A stretch of DNA of 64,000 bases from Prosthecobacter sp. (GTDB lineage Bacteria > Verrucomicrobiota > Verrucomicrobiia > Verrucomicrobiales > Verrucomicrobiaceae), in assembly GCF_034366625.1 (NCBI RefSeq), contig NZ_JAXMIH010000008.1:124001-188000 (forward strand). Reading direction: 5' to 3'. A program made the translations under genes and the position numbers. Positions 26,394 to 35,229 of this stretch are shown here, in pieces. Below the pieces are notes generated by a model that was not told where the DNA came from, did not search any database, and worked only from the letters and a program-made list of their open reading frames with translations. Each line of letters starts with the position of its first letter. Positions within the stretch are counted from its first letter, which is position 1.

Positions 26394-29300
26394 GTGAAGA
26401 AGGCTGCGAATCGTCAACCACCACCCCCGTCCGGGCGTGCGCGGGGGGATGCGCTCGGCCTCGTGGATATGACACTGGCTGTGGCGGAGTTTCAGCGCAG
26501 GCTGGGTGAGGAAAAACTTGTTCTGGATCATGTGACGCCGCAGGCCTTCGGCTTTGCGGCTGCGTTGATGGTGCGGCATGCGGAAAAGGCGCACCCTGGC
26601 CGCCGCGTGTGGATTCTCTGCGCGGATGTGAAGACGCAGGATCATGTGCATGCCGAGCTCGGTGTGTGGCAGTGCCCGGCGTTATATTTTCCGCGTCTCG
26701 GGCATGTCGTGAATGACGCTCTGGCAGATCCCGAACTGCTGGCGGAGCGTGCGGGGGTGCTGGGGCGCATGATGGAGGGCGATTCGCCTGTGATGGTGTT
26801 GTGCGCCGACAGTCTCGACGAGCAGGTGCCTGCGCTGGCGGAGATCGAGACGCAGCGCCAGACGCTGGAGGTCGGTGCCAAGCTCGATGTGGAGGCGCTG
26901 CTACGTCAATTGGGTGAGGCTGGTTACGAACGTGTGCCTGTGGTGACCGAACGCGGTCAATTCGCCCGGCGCGGCGGCATCGTGGATTTTTTCACCTGGC
27001 AGGCGGAGGAGCCACTGCGGCTGGAGTTTTTCGATGACGAGATCGAATCCATCCGTGCCTTTGACCTGCACAATCAATCCTCCATCAAGCGTCTCGACCG
27101 TGTGGGGGTGATGGTGCAGATGAATGAGAATGCGGAGGATGCGGCGCTGGTGCGCGAGCATCTGCGGCAGGACGATTTCATCGTCACCATCGACTGCGAG
27201 GGCGATGTGACGGTGCATGCGAGCATTCTCAGCTCCGCCGCGCCAGTGGAGGGGCTGGAGGACTTCTCCACGGCGATTCACGAGAATCCGCTCGGCGTCT
27301 TCGATGCGTCTGATTTCGTTCTGCATGAAGCGAGGCGAGAGCATTTCTCCCGGCAGATTCGCGAATGGCACGAGGCGGGCTGGCGCTCGGTGATTTTCTT
27401 CCACAACGAGGCTGAGCGTGAGCGTTTCGCCGAGTTGCAAAGCGGGCTGCCGTCCTCGTTGGAGACAAAGCTGGGCCTGCTCTATCGCGGTTTCACTGTT
27501 CCAGCGGTAAAACTGGCCGTCCTGACCGGCGCGGAGATTTTTGGAAGGCATCAGCAGATCCGCCGCGTGCGTGGCTCGAAGTTGGATGAGGCCGAGGTGC
27601 TGCGCAAAGCGCGGGATGTCATGCGCGATCTGCGTGAAGGCGACACCGTGGTGCATTCGGAGCACGGTGTGGCGCGCTACGGCGGTGTCGAAGTGCGTGA
27701 TTCGGGCAAGCGGGAGGAAGTGCTCGTGCTGCATTACGCGGATAGTGCGAAGCTGTTTGTGCCGGTGGCGCATGCGCACATGGTCACGCGTTACGTGGGT
27801 GTCGGCGGCAAGGCGCCGGCCTTGAGCAAGCTCAGCGAGGCACGCTGGCAGAAGACGCGCAAGAACGCGGAGAAGAGCGTGGAAGATTTCGCCGCACGCA
27901 TGCTCAGCGTGGCGGCGGAGCGGCAGACGCTGAAGGCGTACTCGCATCCGCCGGACACGAAATGGCAGGTCGAGTTCGAGGAATCATTCCTCTACCGCGA
28001 AACACCGGACCAGCTCCACTGCGCGGAGGAGATCAAACGCGACATGGAGGCGGAGAAGCCGATGGACCGCCTGCTGTGCGCCGATGTCGGCTTTGGCAAG
28101 ACGGAAGTGGCGATCCGTGCCGCGTTCAAAGCTGTGATGGGCGGTCGTCAGGTGGCGATCCTCGTGCCCACAACCGTGCTGGCCCGCCAGCACACGGAAA
28201 ACATCCGCCAGCGCATGAGCGAGTTCCCCGTGACCGTGGAAATGCTCTGCCGTCTCACACCGGCCAACCGCGAACGCGAAATTGTGCGCGGAATCGCCGA
28301 AGGCACGGTCGATATCGTCATCGGCACGCATCGTGTGATCTCCAAAGACGTTCAGTTCAAGAACCTGGGCCTCGCGGTGATCGACGAGGAGCAGCGCTTC
28401 GGTGTGAAGCACAAGGAGCGATTCAAAGACCTGTTCCGCCTCGTCGATGTGCTCACGCTCAGCGCCACGCCGATTCCACGCACGCTGTATCTCGCTCTCA
28501 TGGGCATGCGTGACATGAGCACCATCGAGACGCCGCCGCCGAACAAGCAGGCCGTGCAGACAATGATCTGTCCGTATGACGACCGTATCATTAAAGAGGC
28601 CGTCGAGATCGAAATCGACCGCGGCGGGCAGGTTTTCTTCCTTCACAACCGTGTGATGACCATCGAGAAGACGGCACAACGCATTCGCGAGCTGTGTCCG
28701 CGCGCGCGCGTGATCGTCGGCCACGGCCAGATGCACGAGGAGATGCTCGAAGACGTGATGCACACCTTTGTTGATGGCGACGCGGATGTGCTCGTCTGCA
28801 CCACCATCATCGAGAGCGGCGTCGATATCCCGAACGCGAACACGATCATCATCGACCGCGCGGATCGCTTCGGCCTGGCCGATTTGTATCAGCTTCGCGG
28901 TCGTGTGGGCCGTGGCGGTGTTCAAGCACACGCCTATTTGCTTCTTCCACGCGACGCCGTGACCGCGGGTGATGCGCGCAAGCGTGTGAACGCGATCAAG
29001 CAATACGCCGGCCTTGGTAGCGGCTTCAAGATCGCGTTGCGTGACCTGGAGATTCGAGGTGCGGGCAATCTGCTCGGCACCGAGCAGAGCGGGCACATCG
29101 CCGCCGTCGGATTTGATCTGTACTGCCAGATGCTCAAGCAAAGCGTTGCTCGCATGCAGGGACGCCGCGTGGCGCGTCCTGTCGAGGTCGGCCTGCGCGC
29201 TGATTTCCTCGTGATGAGCGAGGCCTTGATGCTCCAGGCCGAAAAAACGGCTACGCCCGCCTTCCTGCCTTCATCCTTCATCGAGGATCTCAAACTGCGC

Positions 29301-29603
29301 ATCACCGCGTATCGCCAGCTTGGCGAGATCATGACGCGCAAAGAACTCGACGAGCTCGAAGCGCAATGGCGCGATCAGTTTGGCGAAAAACTGCCCCACG
29401 CCGTGCAGAACCTCCTCACCTGCGCCTCCATGCGCCTCGCCGCCGCGCACGCCGGCATCAGCGAGATCGAAATCAAGGACCGCAAGCTCATGCTCACGCG
29501 CAACGGCAAGTTCGTCATGATCCAGGGCAAGTTTCCGCGCCTCAGTGCCAAGGAAGGCCACAAGCAGCTCGCCGAAACGCTGGCGATGCTGCGCACGCTT
29601 TAA
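26394..29603 (+). CDS. mfd: transcription-repair coupling factor Mfd
   Basis: About 1069 residues from GTG 26394; ATG 26469 is the first ATG, and a TTG at 26358 lies in the terminator T tract and is unlikely. Mfd removes RNA polymerase stalled at DNA damage and recruits UvrA. Domain order fits: UvrB-like N-terminal region (DKxxxFFTW-like GIVDFFTWQAEEPLRLEFFD), RNA-polymerase-interaction/CarD-like segment (GDTVVHSEHGVARYGGVEV), SF2 translocase with Walker A ADVGFGKTEVA, motif II DEEQRFG, TLSATPIPRTLY, LRGRVGRGG, and a C-terminal TRCF domain after SALMLQ-like residues. It is slightly shorter than the E. coli protein (1148). The stop codon TAA directly abuts the patatin stop on the other strand. 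Confidence 0.95.
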   Translation: MKKAANRQPPPPSGRARGDALGLVDMTLAVAEFQRRLGEEKLVLDHVTPQAFGFAAALMVRHAEKAHPGRRVWILCADVKTQDHVHAELGVWQCPALYFPRLGHVVNDALADPELLAERAGVLGRMMEGDSPVMVLCADSLDEQVPALAEIETQRQTLEVGAKLDVEALLRQLGEAGYERVPVVTERGQFARRGGIVDFFTWQAEEPLRLEFFDDEIESIRAFDLHNQSSIKRLDRVGVMVQMNENAEDAALVREHLRQDDFIVTIDCEGDVTVHASILSSAAPVEGLEDFSTAIHENPLGVFDASDFVLHEARREHFSRQIREWHEAGWRSVIFFHNEAERERFAELQSGLPSSLETKLGLLYRGFTVPAVKLAVLTGAEIFGRHQQIRRVRGSKLDEAEVLRKARDVMRDLREGDTVVHSEHGVARYGGVEVRDSGKREEVLVLHYADSAKLFVPVAHAHMVTRYVGVGGKAPALSKLSEARWQKTRKNAEKSVEDFAARMLSVAAERQTLKAYSHPPDTKWQVEFEESFLYRETPDQLHCAEEIKRDMEAEKPMDRLLCADVGFGKTEVAIRAAFKAVMGGRQVAILVPTTVLARQHTENIRQRMSEFPVTVEMLCRLTPANREREIVRGIAEGTVDIVIGTHRVISKDVQFKNLGLAVIDEEQRFGVKHKERFKDLFRLVDVLTLSATPIPRTLYLALMGMRDMSTIETPPPNKQAVQTMICPYDDRIIKEAVEIEIDRGGQVFFLHNRVMTIEKTAQRIRELCPRARVIVGHGQMHEEMLEDVMHTFVDGDADVLVCTTIIESGVDIPNANTIIIDRADRFGLADLYQLRGRVGRGGVQAHAYLLLPRDAVTAGDARKRVNAIKQYAGLGSGFKIALRDLEIRGAGNLLGTEQSGHIAAVGFDLYCQMLKQSVARMQGRRVARPVEVGLRADFLVMSEALMLQAEKTATPAFLPSSFIEDLKLRITAYRQLGEIMTRKELDELEAQWRDQFGEKLPHAVQNLLTCASMRLAAAHAGISEIEIKDRKLMLTRNGKFVMIQGKFPRLSAKEGHKQLAETLAMLRTL

Positions 29604-30446
29604 TCAGAGGAGTTGGGACAGCTCCGTGTCGAACAGCTTCTGCGCCGTGTCCTCGCCCAACTGGTAGCAGTTTTTCAATCGACCCGGAAACAGCGGTGAC
29701 GGGCGTGGATGCGTGGTGGTGATGAGCGTGAGCTTCTTGCCGTGCAGGCGGGCAAGCTCGATGCGGTCGGCCAGGATTTGACGGGTCATGGACTCATGGG
29801 AGGCGGCAATGGTGTCAAGCAGACGCCCGGGGAGCATCAGTGGAGGCTTTCCCTGAGGCTGTGTGATGCGGTGCATGACGATGTGATCGATGGATTCATC
29901 TTTGAACCACGGATCGACCGGTGTTTCATGGGCCACGCCGCCGTCAGTACACATGCGACCATCGAACTCCAACGGAGAAAAAAGCATGGGCACACATGAG
30001 CTGGCGGCCATGGCGGTGGCGAGCGGTCCGCGGCTGGCGAAGAGGGTCTCGTTCTTGGAGAGGTCGCTGAGGGTGATCATGAGCTTCGGATCGGTGAGCG
30101 ATTCGATGCTTCGCGTGCCGACGAGCGATTCAAAATGGGCGATGGCGCCTTTGGGATCGAGAAAGCCGGGATGGCGATGCTTGAACACATTCACGAACTG
30201 ATGCCAGATCCATTTGGTGCGGCTGGCAAAGGCGAGATACAGACGCGGGCTGAGCACCGTCTGCCGGATCGCCTCCTGCTCCAGTCCTGCGGCATACAGG
30301 CCGCTGGTGATCGCGCCTGCGGAAGCCCCTGCCAGGGCGACAGGACGCACCCCGAGAGCATGGAGACGCGCCATGAACCCCGCATGCGTGGCGTAGCCCA
30401 TGAAGGACGCGCCGAGTGAGATGGCGATGCGCGGTGGTGAACTCAT
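29604..30446 (-). CDS. patatin-like phospholipase
   Basis: 280 residues. The Ser-Asp dyad of patatins is clear: GASAG with S42 and DGG with D168; the glycine-rich oxyanion loop is LGASFMGYATHAG near 11-23. There is no signal peptide. Such enzymes hydrolyse acyl esters of phospholipids or other lipids. The start overlaps the stop of the flippase-like gene by four bases (ATGA), so it is the last gene of the FabG-ACP-flippase-patatin operon. A role in remodelling or quality control of a lipid made by the operon is inferred. Confidence 0.87.
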   Translation of the reverse strand: MSSPPRIAISLGASFMGYATHAGFMARLHALGVRPVALAGASAGAITSGLYAAGLEQEAIRQTVLSPRLYLAFASRTKWIWHQFVNVFKHRHPGFLDPKGAIAHFESLVGTRSIESLTDPKLMITLSDLSKNETLFASRGPLATAMAASSCVPMLFSPLEFDGRMCTDGGVAHETPVDPWFKDESIDHIVMHRITQPQGKPPLMLPGRLLDTIAASHESMTRQILADRIELARLHGKKLTLITTTHPRPSPLFPGRLKNCYQLGEDTAQKLFDTELSQLL

Positions 30447-31453
30447 GCAGTTCGCGCCTCAGGTGCGATGATTTGCGTGTGCTTGGAACGCAGGAACAGC
30501 ACTCCACCCACGACTCCCCAGAACAGATTGAACATCCAGCCGGCGAGCGAGGCGGAAATGCCCACCGCTTCGGGCACGCCCGCCAGTCCTGCGAGCAGCG
30601 CCTCGAAGGTGCGCTCGCGCACACCGAGGCCCGAGATGGAGACCGGCAACGACGCGGCCGCGTCCACAATCGGCATCGCGGTGAGCACATCGAGAAGCGG
30701 AGCCGCGCCTCCGACGGCACGCAGGCCGCAGTAGAAGCTCATGAAAAACGCCACATGCATGCCGGTGGAAACCACCGTGGCGGAGAGCATGCGCCGCCAG
30801 AGCAGCGTGAAGACCTCGTTCACCTGCCCCATGCGGGTGAGGATGCGGGCAAACTTGGGATGGCCGAACGTGCGGGGGAAGGTGCGTTTTCCCCAGGCGA
30901 GCACGTTTGGTTTGAAGGAAATCCACGTGAGCGCCATCCCGCCGACCCCACCGCCGACATACATGCCATAGCCCGTGAAAAGCAGCCGCACATCCTGGCC
31001 GAACTCCTGCCAGCGTGAATGCACCGCCAGCATGCAACCGAGAAAGAGCAGCGCCACAGAGACCAGCCCCGCGAGATGATCCAGCACCAGCGACACGCTC
31101 ACCGGTATCGCTTTTCCCGGCAGACGCCGCGAGAGAGACATGATCTTGTAAGTGTCCCCGCCGACCACGCCGACGGAGCTGATGTTGAAAAAGGCGCTGA
31201 CGATCTCCGCGCGCAAGACCATGCCAAACGGCAGATGCGGTACCAGGCCGCGCAGGAGAATGTGCCAGCGCGTGGCGGTCAGAAAGAGCGAAAGGAACGC
31301 GAACACGATCCCGGCGAGCATCCACGGCCAGTTTGTCAGCAGGGCGCGAAAACGCGGCGCTATGTCGGCGATGAGATCATGCTCGCGAAACAACAGCGCG
31401 AGCAGCACGCCGCTGATGAGCAGACGAAGGGAGATGGAGATCAGGCGTTTCAA
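30443..31453 (-). CDS. integral membrane protein of the LPG-synthase TM/UPF0104 (flippase-like) family
   Basis: 336 residues, about eight hydrophobic segments. Family signatures are GVVGGDTYKIMSLSRR after the third segment and SISGLGVRERTF in the C-terminal third, both characteristic of the AglD/MprF-type transmembrane domain (PF03706). The soluble aminoacyl-transferase domain of MprF is absent. Standalone members are thought to flip or modify lipid intermediates. It is preceded 18 bases upstream by the ACP gene and is ATGA-coupled to the patatin gene, which ties it to lipid synthesis. The lipid is unknown. Confidence 0.85.
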   Translation of the reverse strand: MKRLISISLRLLISGVLLALLFREHDLIADIAPRFRALLTNWPWMLAGIVFAFLSLFLTATRWHILLRGLVPHLPFGMVLRAEIVSAFFNISSVGVVGGDTYKIMSLSRRLPGKAIPVSVSLVLDHLAGLVSVALLFLGCMLAVHSRWQEFGQDVRLLFTGYGMYVGGGVGGMALTWISFKPNVLAWGKRTFPRTFGHPKFARILTRMGQVNEVFTLLWRRMLSATVVSTGMHVAFFMSFYCGLRAVGGAAPLLDVLTAMPIVDAAASLPVSISGLGVRERTFEALLAGLAGVPEAVGISASLAGWMFNLFWGVVGGVLFLRSKHTQIIAPEARTA

Positions 31454-31471
31454 AAAGCTGGGGCAGGGAAA

Positions 31472-31726
31472 TCAGGCCGCCGCTTTCTGGTCCACGGCCT
31501 CGGCGATCGTGTTCACACTGTGCAGGATGCGCTTCGCCTGCTCCTGGTCGGCCATTTTGAAACCGAAGTGCTTCTCGATCATCACCACGAGCTGAAGGGC
31601 ATCCACGGAGTCCAACCCGACTCCCGCAGGGCCGAAGAGCGGGGTGTCATCGCCGATGTCATCTGCCGACATGTCGAGCATCAGCTCGCTGATCATGAGT
31701 TCCTTGAGGCGCTGGCGGGTGGGCAT
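31472..31726 (-). CDS. acyl carrier protein
   Basis: 84 residues, acidic and helical. GLDSVDALQLVVMIE contains the phosphopantetheine attachment serine S40 in the DSVD variant of the usual DSLD motif. ACPs carry acyl chains as thioesters. This is probably a specialised ACP, because it is encoded with only a reductase, a membrane flippase-like protein and a patatin, not with the canonical fabD-fabG-acpP-fabF set. It lies 36 bases after the FabG-like gene, same strand. Confidence 0.9.
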   Translation of the reverse strand: MPTRQRLKELMISELMLDMSADDIGDDTPLFGPAGVGLDSVDALQLVVMIEKHFGFKMADQEQAKRILHSVNTIAEAVDQKAAA

Positions 31727-31762
31727 GCTGGGGATTACGTTTTGGGAGGCGACGGGGAGAGC

Positions 31763-32491
31763 TTAAAGCATGCCGCCGTCGATTTTGAGGCTTGTTCCAG
31801 TGATATAGCTCGCCTCTGCGCTGGCAAGAAAGAAAACCGCCGCCGCCACCTCGGCAGGTTTCGCAAAACGGCGCATCGGGAGCTGCATTTTGAGCGCTTT
31901 CAGGTGCTCCGGCGTCCAGTCGGCGGGCAGGCCCCCCTCAATGTAGCCTGGGCAGACCGCGTTCACCGTGATGCCCATGCGGGCGGATTCCTTCGCCAAA
32001 CTTTGCGTCAGGCCGATCACACCTGCCTTCGCCGCCGCGTAGTTTGTCTGCCCGGCAGGTGAGGAGATGGCGCTGAGCGAGGCGATGTTGACGATGCGCC
32101 CCTGCCGCTGGCGCATCATCCCCGGCAGCACCGCCTGGCAGCCGTGAAAGACCGCGTTCAGGTTCGCATCCAGCACGCGCGACCATTGATCTTGCGACAT
32201 GTTCGCCAGCAGCGCGTCTTCGTGGAAGCCGGCGTTGTTGATCAAAACGCCGAGCGGCGCTCCTTTGCCCTCGATTTCTGTCAGGGCAGCCTGCCACGCT
32301 TCCGGTGAGGTGATTTCGAGCGTGATCAGATCCGTACGTCCCGGAAATCGCCCGGCAAGCTCCTGCGCCTTCTCACGGCGCTCACGCACGCCCAAAAACA
32401 CGCGGCAGTCCGCCTCCTTCGTGAGGAAATATTCAGCGATGGCGAGGCCCAGCGCCCCATTCGCGCCAGTGATCAGGATGTTGCGGCTCAT
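31763..32491 (-). CDS. FabG-like 3-oxoacyl-ACP reductase (SDR family)
   Basis: 242 residues. Classical SDR features: TGANGALG at 8-15 (NADPH binding), NNAG at 85-88, catalytic S138, Y151 and K155 (YAAAK), and PGYIEGG after the active site. The C-terminal SYITGTSLKIDGGML is typical of FabG. FabG reduces 3-oxoacyl-ACP to 3-hydroxyacyl-ACP with NADPH; the adjacent ACP gene supports that over a sugar or alcohol dehydrogenase. It is the first gene of the minus-strand lipid operon. The fatty acid or polyketide system it serves is not in the window. Confidence 0.87.
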   Translation of the reverse strand: MSRNILITGANGALGLAIAEYFLTKEADCRVFLGVRERREKAQELAGRFPGRTDLITLEITSPEAWQAALTEIEGKGAPLGVLINNAGFHEDALLANMSQDQWSRVLDANLNAVFHGCQAVLPGMMRQRQGRIVNIASLSAISSPAGQTNYAAAKAGVIGLTQSLAKESARMGITVNAVCPGYIEGGLPADWTPEHLKALKMQLPMRRFAKPAEVAAAVFFLASAEASYITGTSLKIDGGML

Positions 32492-32515
32492 GCTTCTTGC
32501 ATTGGAGTTTCACGC

Positions 32516-33535
32516 TCAAGGTTTCAAGCGAAGAGATGCGCCCCAAACCTGCGGCGATCTAACCCCCGGCCGCGCTTCGCCGCCTGGAATCACGATTTGA
32601 TCGTTCCAGAGCACGGCATTCGTGGTGACGAGCGAGAACGGCACTTGGGCCGATTTTGACCAGGAATGCGTTTTCAGGTCAAAAACCAACACATCACGCG
32701 GAAAGCCCGGATGCTTCGATTTCGGCTCGAAATTCACGTTCGCGCCATCATCACCGCCGATGATCAGAATTTTGTCATCGACCACCGGAGCTGGATTCGG
32801 CGCGGCCACGGCCACGCGGGGCATGTCGGGCAGTTTTTTCCAGCCTGCGTCCGGTTTGTAGGCCCACGCATCGTTCAGCCACTCGCGCTCCGGTTTGCCG
32901 TCAGGTCCGGGCTTCAGTGCCGCGCCGCTAAACAGATGCACCGCGCCGTTCGCAGCGGCCATGCAGCTCAAAATGCGCGGTTTGCCGGGGCAGGGGAGCA
33001 GTTCCTGCCATTGGGCGCCGAGTTTCTTCAAATGCAGCGACCAGAATGTGTTCAGCGCACTCGTTGCCGTGGGTGTTTCGATGCCACCGGCGATGTAGAT
33101 CACATCATCCAGCACGCCGCCCGCCATGAACGCGCAAGGCTTCGGCAGGGGTGGTAGCGCCACGTTGTTGTCGAGCCAGAACACCTCGCGAAAATGCTCC
33201 GTCGCATTCCCACCGCCCGCGATGACGAGTCCTTCCGGCGTGGTGATGCTCACACCATAGCCATTCGGTTTCGGCAGCTTGCCGAGGATGCGCCATGAGC
33301 CGTCTGGTTTGTCGAGTGCGAAGACGGTGTCATACCAGAGCTTCGTTCCGCCTTCCCACGGCATTTTGTCGATGAAATGCGTGCCCCCGGCCACGATGAG
33401 CGATCCGCCGCTCACACCGGCGAAGGAACCCGCGAAGCCTCGTTCATCAGGCAGCGGCGGCAGTTGTGACCATTTCAAATCAGTGGCGGAGGCGGCAACG
33501 GTGAGAAACATGAAGAAAAGAAGCGTGCGGCGCAT
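32516..33535 (-). CDS. secreted kelch-repeat protein, N-acetylneuraminate-epimerase-like
   Basis: 339 residues from ATG 33535 (an ATG three codons upstream is also possible), with signal MRRTLLFFMFLTVAASA. Kelch propeller blades are visible as repeated GG-containing units: GGSLIVAGGTHF, GLVIAGGGNATEH, VIYIAGGIETPT and KILIIGGDDGANVNF. Early FAGSFAGVSGG and the PP-LP motifs resemble NanM-type sialic-acid mutarotases (cyclically permuted kelch). A mutarotase role is plausible, given a sialidase-like gene and SGNH esterases elsewhere in the window, but is not proven. It is divergent from the first DUF1501 gene with a 64-base gap. Confidence 0.75.
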   Translation of the reverse strand: MRRTLLFFMFLTVAASATDLKWSQLPPLPDERGFAGSFAGVSGGSLIVAGGTHFIDKMPWEGGTKLWYDTVFALDKPDGSWRILGKLPKPNGYGVSITTPEGLVIAGGGNATEHFREVFWLDNNVALPPLPKPCAFMAGGVLDDVIYIAGGIETPTATSALNTFWSLHLKKLGAQWQELLPCPGKPRILSCMAAANGAVHLFSGAALKPGPDGKPEREWLNDAWAYKPDAGWKKLPDMPRVAVAAPNPAPVVDDKILIIGGDDGANVNFEPKSKHPGFPRDVLVFDLKTHSWSKSAQVPFSLVTTNAVLWNDQIVIPGGEARPGVRSPQVWGASLRLKP

Positions 33536-33599
33536 GACCGGCACTTAACGCGGTTTTGCTGATAGTTCCGGCACGTTCGGTGCTTATTTTGGCGTCCCC

Positions 33600-34961
33600 A
33601 TGCTCACCCTCTCCGGCAAATCCCACGGCAAACTCTGCGACGGCGTCTCGCGTCGCGACTTCCTGCGCATCGGTGGTCTCGCCATGGGCGGCTTGTCGTT
33701 GCCGGAGTTGCTCAAGGCCGAGGCGGAGGCACGTACCGGACGCAGTTTCAAGTCCGTGATCATGATTTACATGTGCGGCGCTCCACCGCATCAGGACATG
33801 TATGATTTGAAGATGGACGCGCCGCTGGAGATTCGCGGCCCCTACAAACCCATCAAGACCGCCGTCCCCGGCATCCACATCTCCGAGCACGCGCCGCGTC
33901 TGGCGAAGATCATGGACAAGCTGGTGCCGATCCGCAGCATGTGGGGCTCGCCGAATGGCGCGCATGACAGCTTCATCTGCTACACCGGCAAAGCGCCGCC
34001 TCCGAACGGTGGCAATGCTCCCACCGGCCGCCTTTCCGATCCGCCTTCCTTCGGCTCAGTCATTTCCAAGCTCAATGGCCAGGCTGATCCCGCGATCCCT
34101 GCCTTCGTCGGCCTCGCGCCCAAGGCCGGTCATCCGCCCTACGGCTCGCCGGGGCATCCAGGTTACTGCGGCAACACGCACTCCGCCTTCCGTCCGAATG
34201 GTGCGGGTGTGGAGGATCTCCAGCTCAACGGCATCACGCTCGACCGCCTCGAGGACCGCCGCTCGCTGCTCATGGGTTTTGACCAATTCCGTCGCGAAAT
34301 CGACGCCAGCGGACTCGTGAGCAGCATGGACGCCTTCAACCAGCAGGCGTTGAACGTTCTCACCAGTAGCAAGCTGCTCAACGCGCTCGATTTGAGCAAG
34401 GAGACCGTCAAAACGCGCGAACGTTACGGCAAAGGCGATCCGAAAAACTACGGCGACGGTGCGCCGATGAATCTGGAGCACTTCCTTCTCGCCCGCCGCC
34501 TCGTCGAAGCCGGTGCGCGTGTGGTGACGCTGAATTTCGGCCGCTGGGACTTCCACGACAACAATTACCCGCAGCTCCTTCGCCACCTGCCGCTCTTCGA
34601 TCAAGGCATGAGTGCCCTCGTTGAGGATCTGCACGAGCGCGGACTCGACAAAGACGTGGCCGTCGTCGCCTGGGGCGAGTTTGGCCGCACGCCAATCGTG
34701 AACAAAGACGGCGGTCGTGATCACTGGCCGCGTGTCGGCGGCGCGTTGCTTGCCGGTGGCGGTTTGCGCACCGGCCAGGTCATCGGTGCCACCGACAAAC
34801 TCGGCGGCGAACCCACCGAGCGCCCCGTGCATTTCGGCGAGGTTTTCGCCACGCTCTACAAGCACATGGGCATCGACACCGTGAAGACCACGCTCAACGA
34901 CCTGACCGGTCGTCCGCAGTATCTCGTCGATGGCTGGCAGCCGATGCCGGAGCTGATTTGA
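33600..34961 (+). CDS. Tat-exported DUF1501 protein (copy 1)
   Basis: 453 residues. Tat leader CDGVSRRDFLRIGGLAMGG, then KSVIMIYMCGAPPHQDMYDLK, WGEFGRTP and GRDHWPRVGGALLAGGG, the hallmark phrases of DUF1501, an alkaline-phosphatase/sulfatase-fold family found almost only in Planctomycetes, Verrucomicrobia and relatives. Function is not established; the fold suggests a metal-dependent hydrolase. It is closely similar to the copy at 37870 (shared LNGITLDRL, GLDKDV, DLTGRPQYLVDG). The usual DUF1549/DUF1553 partner is absent next to this copy and is instead 3' of copy 3. Confidence 0.88.
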   Translation: MLTLSGKSHGKLCDGVSRRDFLRIGGLAMGGLSLPELLKAEAEARTGRSFKSVIMIYMCGAPPHQDMYDLKMDAPLEIRGPYKPIKTAVPGIHISEHAPRLAKIMDKLVPIRSMWGSPNGAHDSFICYTGKAPPPNGGNAPTGRLSDPPSFGSVISKLNGQADPAIPAFVGLAPKAGHPPYGSPGHPGYCGNTHSAFRPNGAGVEDLQLNGITLDRLEDRRSLLMGFDQFRREIDASGLVSSMDAFNQQALNVLTSSKLLNALDLSKETVKTRERYGKGDPKNYGDGAPMNLEHFLLARRLVEAGARVVTLNFGRWDFHDNNYPQLLRHLPLFDQGMSALVEDLHERGLDKDVAVVAWGEFGRTPIVNKDGGRDHWPRVGGALLAGGGLRTGQVIGATDKLGGEPTERPVHFGEVFATLYKHMGIDTVKTTLNDLTGRPQYLVDGWQPMPELI

Positions 34962-35010
34962 GGCGGAGACGTGGCTTGCCCGCGACGTTTGCAGGGCTTA
35001 TGAATGTTGC

Positions 35011-35190
35011 ATGTATCCGATCAAAACGACCATCCCAGAAGGATTGGCGCTCAAAGAAGGCGATGAAGCCGATCTTCGAGTGGTCATTCAAGACGGCGTG
35101 ATTGTGGTGACCAAGATTTTGCGGCAAAAGAGCGCGGAATCCTCTGCTGCCGACTACAAGGTCAAGCTGGGTGCGTGGAACCGAAAGTAA
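35011..35190 (+). CDS. small AbrB/MazE-like protein, orphan
   Basis: 59 residues starting MYPIKTTIPEGLALKEGDEA. The pattern of a short strand, then LKEGDEADLRVVIQDGVIVV, then a basic tail (KILRQKSAESS) resembles half of a swapped-hairpin AbrB/SpoVT DNA-binding domain, as in MazE-type antitoxins. There is no toxin-like frame beside it; the next gene is a DUF1501 protein 39 bases on. It may be a lone regulator or a remnant. Support is limited to pattern similarity and a clean small frame ending in TAA. Confidence 0.45.
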   Translation: MYPIKTTIPEGLALKEGDEADLRVVIQDGVIVVTKILRQKSAESSAADYKVKLGAWNRK

Positions 35191-35229
35191 CGTGCTCGGA
35201 AAGGCTGGGCGGAAGCCGGGCGTATTTCG

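Noticed and set aside
31019..32062. 347-codon plus-strand frame opposite ACP and FabG genes
   Set aside because: Both minus-strand genes have catalytic or attachment motifs.
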